The notes beneath the pieces were generated by a model. That model worked only from the letters and a program-made list of their open reading frames with translations. It was not told where the DNA came from and did not search any database. From SVTX01 sp045542075 (lineage in GTDB: Bacteria; Bacillota; Clostridia; Oscillospirales; CAG-272), in assembly GCA_045542075.1 (NCBI GenBank), contig JAZQKI010000017.1, positions 1 to 64,000 on the forward strand: a stretch of 64,000 bases of DNA, written 5' to 3'. Shown here in pieces: positions 42,030 through 50,292 of the stretch (the stretch's first letter is position 1; the number at the start of each line of letters is the position of its first letter). The position numbers and the translations under genes were made by a program.

Positions 42030-43037
42030 ATGAAAAAGGTTTGTATTATCTACACCGGCGGCACCATAGGAATGACAAGAACCCCAAAGGGCTATGCGCC
42101 CAGCGTGGGATTTCTTGAGAAAAAGCTTAACGAAACCGACGAATTTCACCACGACAGCCTCCCCGCATGGGATATCGTGGAAATGTCCCCCCTGCTCGAC
42201 TCGTCAAATATGACCGTACGCGAGTGGAACAGGATCGCCGAGGAGATAGAGAAAAGATACGACGACTATTGTGGCTTTGTTGTGCTTCACGGCACCGACA
42301 CTATGGCTTATACCGCGTCAGCTTTGTCGTTTATGCTTGAAAATCTCAATAAGCCCGTCATTCTCACAGGCTCGCAGATACCCCTTTGCGAAATAAGAAG
42401 CGACGGACGAGACAACCTCACCGAAGCGCTCATAATCGCATCCGACGGCAAGGCAAACGAGGTCTGCCTGTACTTTGGCGGCAAGCTTTTGCGCGGAAAC
42501 AGAGCAACAAAATATTCGGCAGACGGACTTGAGGCGTTCAAATCTCCCAACTGCCTGTATCTTGCCGAGGCGGGCATAAATATAAAATACAGCGACGAGC
42601 TGCTCCGTCCGACCTCCATGGGAGAACTTTGCGTGCATAAGCTGCAGCCCATCCCTATTGGAGTTATCAAAATATTCCCCGGCATACAGTTTGAGCTTTT
42701 TGAGCCTATTATGACGGACAAGCTTCGCGGTATCGTTATCGAGACCTTCGGCGCGGGCAACCTCCCCGGCGGCGGCAACGAGCTTTTGCCGATAATCAAA
42801 AAGGCTATCGCAAACGGCACGGTGATCACCGTCTGTACGCAATGTCCGAGCGGCAGAGTGACTCTCGGCGCATACGAGACCAGTATGATGCTCAAGGACG
42901 CGGGCGCAGTCTGCGGATATGACCTCACCACCGAGGCGGCGGTCGCAAAGCTGTATTATCTGTTCAGCAGAGGGTATGATAACGCCCAAATAAAGACACT
43001 TATGGAAACCAATATTTGCGGCGAATTGAGTAATTAA
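42030..43037 (+). CDS. ansA: L-asparaginase, type I
   Basis: The 335-residue protein starts KKVCIIYTGGTIGM with the catalytic Thr of the TGGTIG motif; the second catalytic motif is VVLHGTDTMAYTASAL. Without a signal peptide it is the cytoplasmic type I enzyme, which hydrolyses asparagine to aspartate and ammonia. AAGAGGAAA before the ATG is the ribosome binding site and lies in the end of the aminotransferase gene. Ammonia released could be used by the glutamine synthetase encoded 5 kb upstream. Confidence 0.94.
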   Translation: MKKVCIIYTGGTIGMTRTPKGYAPSVGFLEKKLNETDEFHHDSLPAWDIVEMSPLLDSSNMTVREWNRIAEEIEKRYDDYCGFVVLHGTDTMAYTASALSFMLENLNKPVILTGSQIPLCEIRSDGRDNLTEALIIASDGKANEVCLYFGGKLLRGNRATKYSADGLEAFKSPNCLYLAEAGINIKYSDELLRPTSMGELCVHKLQPIPIGVIKIFPGIQFELFEPIMTDKLRGIVIETFGAGNLPGGGNELLPIIKKAIANGTVITVCTQCPSGRVTLGAYETSMMLKDAGAVCGYDLTTEAAVAKLYYLFSRGYDNAQIKTLMETNICGELSN

Positions 43038-43067
43038 AAATTTTTTTGATTTTTTTGAAAAAAAGGC

Positions 43068-43096
43068 TTGACTTTTCGGGATGACTATGATATAAT
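43068..43096 (+). promoter_or_regulatory. Promoter of tRNA-Glu(CTC)
   Basis: TTGACT (43068-43073), 17 bp and TATAAT (43091-43096), 17 bp upstream of the tRNA. Confidence 0.85.
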
Positions 43097-43113
43097 AGCC
43101 AAGTACCAAGCGT

Positions 43114-43188
43114 GGCCCATTGGTCAAGCGGTCAAGACGCTAGCCTCTCACGCTGGAAACTCGGGTTCGATTCCCGGATGGGTCACCA
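43114..43188 (+). tRNA. tRNA-Glu(CTC)
   Basis: The cloverleaf has acceptor stem GGCCCAT/ATGGGTC (one G-T pair), T-loop TTCGATT and anticodon loop CTCTCAC; the anticodon CTC reads GAG. CCA is encoded. Confidence 0.93.
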
Positions 43189-43190
43189 AA

Positions 43191-43229
43191 AAAATAAAGG
43201 AGATGCACCTGCATCTCCTTTATTTTTTT
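43191..43229 (+). terminator. Terminator of tRNA-Glu(CTC)
   Basis: A 15-bp stem AAATAAAGGAGATGC with its complement around ACCT, followed by more T residues. Confidence 0.92.
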
Positions 43230-43230
43230 G

Positions 43231-43505
43231 CTCGCCCTTCCGGGCGCGAGAAGGCGGACAACTCAAATTTGCTCGCAAATTTGAGTTGGGGGTTCAGATT
43301 CCCGGCTTTAGGCTTTCGATTACTACTCTTTTCTCGTAGAATCGGAACGATAACTCGACGCAGTCGAGTTGAAAGTTCTGATTCATACGCAAAGCATAGC
43401 TTTGCTGCCCGCTTTTTGCTTCGCAAAATAGCGCCAAAATTTTTGAGGGTTCGATGCCCTCAAAAATTTTCTCAGAAGACATCCTTGACCACCTTGATGG
43501 TGGTC
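43231..43505. repeat. Array of seven hairpins downstream of tRNA-Glu
   Basis: Hairpins occur at 43231-43250 (CTCGCCC-TTCC-GGGCG), 43260-43287 (AACTCAAATTTG around CTCG), 43352-43370 (AACTCGAC-GCA-GTCGAGTT), 43389-43405 (GCAAAGC-ATA-GCTTTGC), 43414-43428 (TTTTGC-TTC-GCAAAA), 43436-43470 (14-bp stem AAAATTTTTGAGGG) and 43487-43505 (GACCACC...GGTGGTC). The first resembles an inverted tRNA-Glu 3' end. The loop of the sixth, TTCGATG, and GGGGTTCAGATTCCC at 43289-43303 resemble tRNA T-arms. No ORF here has a ribosome binding site. Confidence 0.7.
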
Positions 43506-43649
43506 TGTTCTTTTTTTGCGGACTCCGTCCGAGGAATCGGACAACAATATATAGCCCATATAATTTTATAAAAAATTTATTGCGTAACTCTAAGTTTTAT
43601 GATATACTGATTTTAATAAACACAATTTTGTCAAATTGGAGCTGAAAAT
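43506..43649. other. Non-coding gap ahead of the BspA-like gene
   Basis: It holds a small CGGAC-TCC-GTCCG hairpin near 43529-43541 and an AT-rich stretch with a TATACTG near 43603 that could be a -10 for the following gene. Confidence 0.45.
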
Positions 43650-46600
43650 ATGAAAAAGCACTTCTTGCCAATACTTTTACTTGTCACATTGATATGCGCG
43701 GCCTTACTGTTTGTCGCTTGTGATAACAACGACACACCCAAAGAACCTGAACAAACTAAAGAGCCACAAGTAACACAACCCACAGAAACCCCTACCGGAT
43801 TTCAACCCACGGAAACTCCCACCGAGCCTCTGCCTACAGAGAAGCCCACTGAATCTCAGCCTACCGAAAGACCTACTGAGAATCCTACGGAAGCTCCCAC
43901 CGTCTCCCAACCCACGGAGAATCCAACCGAAAATCCTACGGAGAATCCCACTGAAAAGCCCACCGAAAAGCCCACCGAAAAACCCCAGGGCTGCAATCAC
44001 GTCGAAGTAATTGATCCTGCGGTTGCTCCCACCTGTGAGAAAGAGGGCTTGACCGAGGGCAAGCACTGTTCCTTGTGCGGAGAGGTTTTGGTTGCTCAAA
44101 CAACCGTAGACAAGGCTCCCCACGCAATAACCGAAGTTGTGGAAAAACAGCCGACCTGTACCGAGGACGGCCACAACGCCTATGAGTATTGCGCAAACTG
44201 TGATTATACCACTATTGTAGTCTTCCCTGCCGCACATAGCATTGAATACGTAGACGAGAAAGCCGCTACCTGCACCGAGGACGGCCATAATGCGTATGAG
44301 TACTGCACAAATTGTGATTACACCACCATTGAGATAATTCCCGCGACCCATAATCTTGAATATGTCGACGAGAAAGCCGCTACCTGCACCGAGGACGGCC
44401 ACAACGCCTACGAGTATTGCACAAACTGCGATTATACCACTATTGTGGTTTTTCCCGCCTCCCATAACCTTGAATATGTCGACGAAAAAGCCGCTACTTG
44501 TACAGAGGAAGGATATTACGCGTACGAATATTGCAGGAATTGCGATTATACTACGATTGACATAATTCCCACGATCGACCATTCATACGACACAGTTACA
44601 GTCACAGATCCCACCTGTACCGAGCAGGGATATACTACACACACCTGTGTTTGCGGAGATTTTTATATAGATAGCTATGTTGATGCATCCCACAAATACG
44701 GCGATTGGTATCAGCTTTCCGCCCCCACCTGTGCGGACGCGGGAGTTGAGCGTAGAGCTTGTTCCGTGTGTGGAGACTTTGAGGAAAGCTATACAGACTC
44801 AACACCCCACTTCTTTGTGGAATACAGATGTGAAAATTGCGGATGTACGGACGAGGGCTATTTCACCTTTACTCTGCTTTCCGACGGGACCTACTCTATA
44901 GCGGCAACAAAGCCAAGCCAACTTCCCGAGGCAGTATATATTCCAAGTCGATACAACGGCAAGGCAGTCACCGTTATAGATTCATTTGCGTTTGTAAGCG
45001 ATCCGACGGTTATAAAGAATGTTTATATTCCTAAAAGCATTACCTCCATCGCCGATTACGCATTTTATGAGTGCGGATCGCTGGAGAGTGTGATAATAGG
45101 GGAAGGCAGCCAGCTTGTATCGATAGGCTACCGTGTATTTGAGCGCTGTAACTTGCTTGAGAATGTAAATTTCAGCGACTGCAAAAAGCTTACCTCTATT
45201 GGCGGATTTGCATTTTACGGTTGCAAGTCAATTACAAGCATCAATATTCCCGAAAGCGTTGAAACTATCTGGTCATATGCATTTGGCGATTGTTCATCTG
45301 TAACAAGTATTTACATACCTAAGAACACAACATTTATAGAAAGAGGCGCGTTCGCAGGATGTAGCACGTCACTTGAGACCATCGCCGTTGCGGATGGTAA
45401 CCAAAATTATTATGTTAAAGGCAACTGCTTGATTGAAGCAAGCAGTAAAACTCTCATTTTAGGCTGTAATACAAGTGTCATTCCTCAAAATGACGGTATA
45501 ATCGCTATAAGCTTGATGGCATTCTACGACTGCAAATTTATAACAAGCCTCACCATTCCCGATAGCGTGGTGTCCTTTGATGGCAGAACGTTTGCAAATT
45601 GCACGTCGCTCGAATCTATTATAATCGGAGAAAATTCTCAGCTAAGTGAAATAGCCTCGGACGCATTCTCCGGTTGCTCATCTCTTGTGAATATAACACT
45701 TCCCTCCAAAGTCAGCTCAATTGGTAGCAACGCCTTCTCAAATTGCTCGTCACTTAAGAGCATTCACATACCCGCCAATGTCACACATATTTATTTTGAT
45801 GCGTTTAATGGATGCACGTCTCTTGAGACTGTGACCTTTGCAAAGGGTAGCAAGCTTGAATATCTCGACCGCGGCGTGTTTGCGTTTTGCAGCTCGCTCA
45901 AAAGCATTATTATTCCTGACGGGCTTACCGCTATAGGAGATATCAACTCCTCTACTGGCCACGGAACCTTTTACGGTTGTTCATCGCTGACGAGTGTTAT
46001 CATTCCGAACAGTGTTGTCCTCATCGACCGTAGTACTTTTTCAGGCTGTTCGTCGTTTACAGATATCACTCTCCCGAGCAAACTCATTGAAATCCATTAC
46101 GAGGCGTTCAAGGATTGCTCATCGCTTAAAAGCATTATTATTCCCGACGGAGTCACTTCCATTAGCAGCTACACCTTCCAAGGTTGCACCTCACTTGAGT
46201 ATGTGACGTTTGGCGAATACAGCAAGCTTGAAAAGCTCTGGGTTGGAGCATTCTGGGGATGCTCTGCACTCAAGGAAATCTATCTCCCAAGCAGCTTGAC
46301 AGAAATATGCGATTGGGCGTTTGCTGATTGCACGTTGCTCAAAACCGTGACGTTCCCCGAAAACAGCCACTTGACTACCATCGGCAGCCGCGCGTTTTAT
46401 TGCTGTTCCTCGCTCACTGACGTCACTATTCCCAAGAACGTGACCACTATTGGAGAATACGCGTTTTCAAACTGCTCTGCCCTTGAGAGCATCAATATTC
46501 CAATTAGCGTTAAATACATGGGCGTTGGAGCACTCTTATTGAGCAACACAAATCTTACAATATACTGTGAGGCAGAGAGCCTTCCCGACGGTTGGGATCC

Positions 46601-46658
46601 GTCTTGGGTCAATGTTGATACCACTGTAATCTGGAACTGCGCTTCTGTCGCTGACTGA
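43650..46658 (+). CDS. BspA-like leucine-rich repeat lipoprotein with Thr/Pro linker and Cys-rich repeats
   Basis: The 1002-residue protein has a lipoprotein signal (lipobox FVAC, about residue 24). Residues about 30-112 are a Thr/Pro/Glu linker of PTEKPTE-type units. From about 115 to 405 come seven to eight Cys-rich repeats of about 45 residues with the pattern PTCTEDGHNAYEYCTNCDYTT, each with CxxC. From about 420 to 990 are BspA-type leucine-rich repeats (units like SLTSVIIPNSVVLIDRSTF, about 23 residues). Such LRR proteins bind host or bacterial surface ligands. GGAG lies 8 bases before the ATG. A terminator follows. Confidence 0.85.
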   Translation: MKKHFLPILLLVTLICAALLFVACDNNDTPKEPEQTKEPQVTQPTETPTGFQPTETPTEPLPTEKPTESQPTERPTENPTEAPTVSQPTENPTENPTENPTEKPTEKPTEKPQGCNHVEVIDPAVAPTCEKEGLTEGKHCSLCGEVLVAQTTVDKAPHAITEVVEKQPTCTEDGHNAYEYCANCDYTTIVVFPAAHSIEYVDEKAATCTEDGHNAYEYCTNCDYTTIEIIPATHNLEYVDEKAATCTEDGHNAYEYCTNCDYTTIVVFPASHNLEYVDEKAATCTEEGYYAYEYCRNCDYTTIDIIPTIDHSYDTVTVTDPTCTEQGYTTHTCVCGDFYIDSYVDASHKYGDWYQLSAPTCADAGVERRACSVCGDFEESYTDSTPHFFVEYRCENCGCTDEGYFTFTLLSDGTYSIAATKPSQLPEAVYIPSRYNGKAVTVIDSFAFVSDPTVIKNVYIPKSITSIADYAFYECGSLESVIIGEGSQLVSIGYRVFERCNLLENVNFSDCKKLTSIGGFAFYGCKSITSINIPESVETIWSYAFGDCSSVTSIYIPKNTTFIERGAFAGCSTSLETIAVADGNQNYYVKGNCLIEASSKTLILGCNTSVIPQNDGIIAISLMAFYDCKFITSLTIPDSVVSFDGRTFANCTSLESIIIGENSQLSEIASDAFSGCSSLVNITLPSKVSSIGSNAFSNCSSLKSIHIPANVTHIYFDAFNGCTSLETVTFAKGSKLEYLDRGVFAFCSSLKSIIIPDGLTAIGDINSSTGHGTFYGCSSLTSVIIPNSVVLIDRSTFSGCSSFTDITLPSKLIEIHYEAFKDCSSLKSIIIPDGVTSISSYTFQGCTSLEYVTFGEYSKLEKLWVGAFWGCSALKEIYLPSSLTEICDWAFADCTLLKTVTFPENSHLTTIGSRAFYCCSSLTDVTIPKNVTTIGEYAFSNCSALESINIPISVKYMGVGALLLSNTNLTIYCEAESLPDGWDPSWVNVDTTVIWNCASVAD

Positions 46659-46693
46659 CGCATAGACAGCTTTGCAAAAGCATTTAATCATTA

Positions 46694-46724
46694 CAAAAAA
46701 AGAGGGGATATCCCCTCTTTTTCT
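46694..46724. terminator. Bidirectional terminator between BspA-like and HAD genes
   Basis: AAAAGAGGGGA around TA with its complement and flanking A and T runs. Confidence 0.85.
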
Positions 46725-46725
46725 T

Positions 46726-47442
46726 TTAATTATTTACATTTCTCACGTACTCAACAAGTGCGGAAAAATCTCCGTGCGGATATATAGAAATGTCAGCTCC
46801 CTGCTTGTTTATAAGGTCGCGGGGCAAAAGAAACACCTTCATGCCGAGCTGATCGGCTATCATATCCTCGTCAACGTCGTTGCCAACCATAAGGCACTCC
46901 TCCGCAGAGACACCAAGCTCATTGAGAATATCTCTGTAATAGTCAAGGTTAGGCTTGCAGTGGCGTGAGTTATCATAGGTCGTCACAAGCTCGAAGTCCT
47001 CTCTGTCAAGCCCCGCCCACCTGATACGGCTCATAGTCGCCGAGGAAGGAAACAGCGGGTTTGTCGCAAGCGCCACCTTGAACCCCATATCCTTTATCTG
47101 TTTTATAACCTTTGCGGCGTCGGGATCATATCCGCAGGACTCTCTGACCTCGCGATCAAAGTCCTGCTCGTAAAACTCGTCAAACAAATACTGCTCGGTA
47201 TCCGTCCGCTCGCCGTAATAAATCCTGAAGGTATCAAAAAACACTTCTTTATTCAGCTTTTCGCCGTTATTTTGTATCATCGCACCCGTGCCATGCCAGA
47301 TCGCGCCTATAAGCTCTTGGGGCTCATAACCGTGAGGCGCGAGCTTTTTTGCAAGCGCTCCAAAATACGTCTTTATAAACTTATCCTGATCCATTGGCAG
47401 AAGTGTGCCGTCAAGATCAAAAAGAATCGTGGTTGTCCTCAT
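46726..47442 (-). CDS. HAD family hydrolase
   Basis: The 238-residue protein has the four HAD motifs: ILFDLDGTLL (nucleophile Asp near residue 9), ALATNPLF, a Lys in CKPNLDYY and MVGNDVDEDMIA. The cap is of the helical C1 type, as in phosphoglycolate phosphatase-like enzymes. The substrate is unknown. It starts 5 bp after the MarR gene, so it belongs to the same transcript. Confidence 0.9.
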   Translation of the reverse strand: MRTTTILFDLDGTLLPMDQDKFIKTYFGALAKKLAPHGYEPQELIGAIWHGTGAMIQNNGEKLNKEVFFDTFRIYYGERTDTEQYLFDEFYEQDFDREVRESCGYDPDAAKVIKQIKDMGFKVALATNPLFPSSATMSRIRWAGLDREDFELVTTYDNSRHCKPNLDYYRDILNELGVSAEECLMVGNDVDEDMIADQLGMKVFLLPRDLINKQGADISIYPHGDFSALVEYVRNVNN

Positions 47443-47447
47443 TCTGA

Positions 47448-47900
47448 TCAGTTCTCCCCGTCATAATTATCGCATATTCTCTGGAGATTTTCCGAAATTA
47501 TAGCGAGGGTTTTGTAAAACACGTCTCTTTCCCCGTCTGATACACCAACACTTGTCTCCTCAAGGATCTTGGATACCTTGAAGCAAATAACCTCCGCTGT
47601 TTGATGTCCCTTTTCGGTCAATTTGAGAGGCGCCTTGTATCTTTTCGCGTTTTTGGGACGAGGGTTGATAAACCCGTTTTCTTCAAGATATTCTACGCAA
47701 CGGGAGACGTTTGCCTTGTCCTCGTCGCACACCTCGCAGAGCTGTTTTGCGGTCATTCCACCGTCTCTGTGCAAATAATAAAGGCAGGAGATGTGAATGC
47801 TTTTAAGATCAAACTCCGACATCTCCTCTATCTTTATTCTTTTTATATTTCTGTTGATATTGGTTATGAGAGTCGTAAATAAATGGTACCTTTCTTGCAT
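47448..47900 (-). CDS. MarR family transcriptional regulator
   Basis: The 150-residue winged-helix protein has MTAKQLCEVCDEDKANVSRCVEYLEENGFI and a wing NAKRYKAPLKLTEKG (recognition core DKANVSRCVEYLEENG). AAAGGAAAA precedes ATG 47900; the frame extends upstream to 47972 but those codons lie within the promoter. A 14-bp palindromic box overlaps the transcription start, which suggests autoregulation of the MarR-HAD operon. Confidence 0.88.
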   Translation of the reverse strand: MQERYHLFTTLITNINRNIKRIKIEEMSEFDLKSIHISCLYYLHRDGGMTAKQLCEVCDEDKANVSRCVEYLEENGFINPRPKNAKRYKAPLKLTEKGHQTAEVICFKVSKILEETSVGVSDGERDVFYKTLAIISENLQRICDNYDGEN

Positions 47901-47924
47901 GGTTTTTTCCTTTTTATGAATTTT

Positions 47925-47969
47925 GTTGTAAGCACAACTAATTATATCACACTGATTTTGTGTTGTCAA
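47925..47969 (-). promoter_or_regulatory. Promoter and MarR box of the MarR-HAD operon
   Basis: On the minus strand TTGACA (47969-47964), 17 bp and TATAAT (47946-47941). The box GTTGT-GCTT-ACAAC (47938-47925) directly follows the -10 and would cover the start of transcription. Confidence 0.8.
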
Positions 47970-48004
47970 CAAGTCTCTTTGTATTGCTCGCCAATTTCCC
48001 GGGA

Positions 48005-48679
48005 CTAATCCTCTTTTTGCAGAAAAACCACCGAGACGGTTTTTATCATTATTTTTATGTCAAGCCATACCGACGCATTCTTCACGTAATACGCATCCAT
48101 TATTGCTTTGTTTTTATAATAGACCTTGTCTCTGCCGTTTACCTGCGCGTATCCCGAGATCCCGGGTCGCATTGTAAATACACCGAGCCGTTCTCTCATG
48201 TTGTTACAGCTCTGCTCCGCGCGAACGAGGGGACGGTAGCCAATAAAGCTCATAGTTCCCAAAAGCACGCACAGGATCTGAGGCAGCTCGTCAATTGAGT
48301 ATTTACGCAGAAATCTACCCACACCCGTTTGATGCTCCTCAAAATTATCAAGCTGTGACGATGGACAGTCGCGCGGCGCGTCCGTTTTCATGGTCCTGAA
48401 TTTGTAGCATTTGAATTTTTTGCCATCTCTCCCGATCCTCTCGCCGTCGAAGATCACAGGGCCCTTGCTGTCGCACTTTATGACAACCGCAATCACAAGC
48501 ATAGGTATGGCGAGCAGAATCATCAGAAGCAGCGCTCCGATTATATCAAAGCCCCTCTTTACAAAGCGGTAAAGGAGTCTTTTTTTATTGTTTTGCCGAA
48601 AGTCCGATATATATTCCTCGTAAAGCTCGTCGGAATATACCGTGCTGCCGTCAAGGTGGATATCCTTTAGTTTGTCCAT
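48005..48679 (-). CDS. Undecaprenyl-phosphate sugar phosphotransferase (bacterial sugar transferase)
   Basis: The 224-residue protein has one re-entrant membrane helix (about 45-68, RGFDIIGALLLMILLAIPML) and the core KCYKFRTMKTDA, RKYSIDELPQ and GYRPLVRAEQ, which are the motifs of monotopic phosphoglycosyl transferases. They start assembly of a capsule or exopolysaccharide unit by moving a sugar-phosphate to undecaprenyl phosphate. No other polysaccharide genes are nearby, so it is an isolated copy; the uppP gene 0.7 kb away recycles the same carrier. Confidence 0.9.
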   Translation of the reverse strand: MDKLKDIHLDGSTVYSDELYEEYISDFRQNNKKRLLYRFVKRGFDIIGALLLMILLAIPMLVIAVVIKCDSKGPVIFDGERIGRDGKKFKCYKFRTMKTDAPRDCPSSQLDNFEEHQTGVGRFLRKYSIDELPQILCVLLGTMSFIGYRPLVRAEQSCNNMRERLGVFTMRPGISGYAQVNGRDKVYYKNKAIMDAYYVKNASVWLDIKIMIKTVSVVFLQKED

Positions 48680-48755
48680 TTCAATCTCCTGTATATTGCT
48701 CTCTTTCTACGTAAAATTATAGCACACTCATATTGCTTTGTCAATTTGAAAAAAC

Positions 48756-48805
48756 ACCGTTTGCCATGCGCTGCGCCATCAAGGACGCAACCCTTAGCAA
48801 ACGGT
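48756..48805 (-). terminator. Terminator of the U32-uppP-rnmV operon
   Basis: ACCGTTTGC pairs with GCAAACGGT over a 32-base loop that can form a smaller stem; the minus strand continues GTTTTTTC. Confidence 0.7.
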
Positions 48806-48812
48806 ATTCTTC

Positions 48813-49403
48813 CTATCGATTCAGCTTCTCTACCGCTGATTTGTATTCCTCGTACGTGCAAAGGATCTTTACTGCCTCAAGCAGAGAATTTGCGGTCATA
48901 CCGCAAGGCAATCCAAGCATTACCGCCAGAGCATCTCTTTTCTGAGAGCTGTTTTCCGCGCCAGAAAGTCCGTCACAATAAAAGTCTGTTTTAGTTATCT
49001 CGGAGCGGGATATTTCTGTGTCACCCTCCGCGGAGAACGGCAAGAGCAGGTCATAGAGCAACTGCGTATCAACACCCTCGATTCCGAGAAATCCCTCGGC
49101 GGAGTCAGCGGTTTTTCTCTTTTCCCTTCCCTTTATCTGCGGAGTGTAAAGCTGGATAAGTCTATCCTTAGGAATTGCTGAGGTGATATGCGAGCGTATC
49201 ACCTTTCCGCCTCCGTCGGAATCGGTCAGAACTATCACAGGAGTCTTTTCAGCAAGTCTTTTGAGTAGAGACATACGCTCCGTGTTTTTGAAAATGCCAA
49301 AGCCGTCAGTCGTTATCACCGTACCGCAGACAATTGACGAAAGCTTTATTTTATCGTATTTTCCCTCAACTATAATGGGGTATCTCAAAGTCAATTTTTC
49401 CAT
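48813..49403 (-). CDS. rnmV: Ribonuclease M5-like protein with TOPRIM domain
   Basis: The 196-residue protein has an N-terminal TOPRIM domain: PIIVEGKYDKIKL with the catalytic Glu and VIVLTDSDGGGKVIR with the DxD. The C-terminal part (SAEGFLGIEGVD) fits the DUF4093 part of RNase M5. RNase M5 matures 5S rRNA. In many Firmicutes rnmV lies next to rsmA; here it follows uppP by 3 bp instead. Confidence 0.85.
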   Translation of the reverse strand: MEKLTLRYPIIVEGKYDKIKLSSIVCGTVITTDGFGIFKNTERMSLLKRLAEKTPVIVLTDSDGGGKVIRSHITSAIPKDRLIQLYTPQIKGREKRKTADSAEGFLGIEGVDTQLLYDLLLPFSAEGDTEISRSEITKTDFYCDGLSGAENSSQKRDALAVMLGLPCGMTANSLLEAVKILCTYEEYKSAVEKLNR

Positions 49404-49406
49404 TAC

Positions 49407-50291
49407 TTAGCCTCTGATCATGAAGAATGCTATAACAAGTATGCCGAGCACGATCCTGTAAATTCCGAATGGAATAAAGCTGTGCTTTTTCACAAAGTCC
49501 ACAAGGAATCTTACCACCACCAAAGACACGGCAAATGACACCGCGGTAGCTGTGATAAGTGCGGCTATCGCCGTCCAGGGAATTGTAACGCCTGTATCTA
49601 TAACGTATTTTACAAAGCTTCCGCCCTTGAGGATCGCCGCTCCGGCGATCGCGGGGATTCCGAGAAAGAAGGAAAACTCCGCCGCCGCGGGACGTGACAC
49701 ACCTATCATTCTCGCGCCAAGTATAGTTGAGCCCGATCGCGACGTGCCGGGAACTATGGAAAGCACCTGGAAGCAGCCTATAGCCAAGGATTGAGTTATG
49801 CTTATATCCTCAACTCGCTCAACGTATGCTTTATTTCTGTGAAATTTCTCAATTACTATAAACAAGATTCCGTAGACTATGAGTGCCGCCGCGACGGTCT
49901 TCCAATTAAATATCCAGCCGTCTATATCCTTGCCTGAAAGTCTTTCAAGTATCTTGTCACCCACAACACCGATAAGCGCCGCGGGAATACTCGCAACCGC
50001 AACCTTTCCCCAAAGCCTCCACGTGCCCTTTTTCTCAGCAGCGGTTTTCCTGACTGAGAACGGGTTGAGCTTTTGAAAGTATATGACCGCCACGGCAAGT
50101 ATCGCGCCGAGCTGTATAACCACCTCAAACATACTGCCGTATTCATCGGCAAACGTCGAGCCAAGCTCCGGCGCAACGTTCAGCTTCAGAAATTCGTCAA
50201 GCAGAATGAGATGTCCCGTGCTTGAGACGGGCAGCCATTCGGTTATGCCCTCTACTATTCCAAAAAGAATGCTCTTTAGTATTTCGATCAT
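49407..50291 (-). CDS. uppP: Undecaprenyl-diphosphatase
   Basis: The 294-residue membrane protein has GIVEGITEWLPVSSTGHLIL near the start and PGTSRSGSTILGARMIG, the two active-site motifs of the BacA/UppP family. It removes a phosphate from undecaprenyl diphosphate, recycling the lipid carrier of wall synthesis, and gives bacitracin resistance when overproduced. It lies 1 bp after the U32 peptidase gene and 3 bp before rnmV. Confidence 0.95.
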   Translation of the reverse strand: MIEILKSILFGIVEGITEWLPVSSTGHLILLDEFLKLNVAPELGSTFADEYGSMFEVVIQLGAILAVAVIYFQKLNPFSVRKTAAEKKGTWRLWGKVAVASIPAALIGVVGDKILERLSGKDIDGWIFNWKTVAAALIVYGILFIVIEKFHRNKAYVERVEDISITQSLAIGCFQVLSIVPGTSRSGSTILGARMIGVSRPAAAEFSFFLGIPAIAGAAILKGGSFVKYVIDTGVTIPWTAIAALITATAVSFAVSLVVVRFLVDFVKKHSFIPFGIYRIVLGILVIAFFMIRG

Positions 50292-50292
50292 A

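Noticed and set aside
43791..43990. Repetitive DNA that might suggest a CRISPR array
   Set aside because: It is in frame and encodes the Thr/Pro linker of the BspA-like lipoprotein; units are too short and have no spacers.
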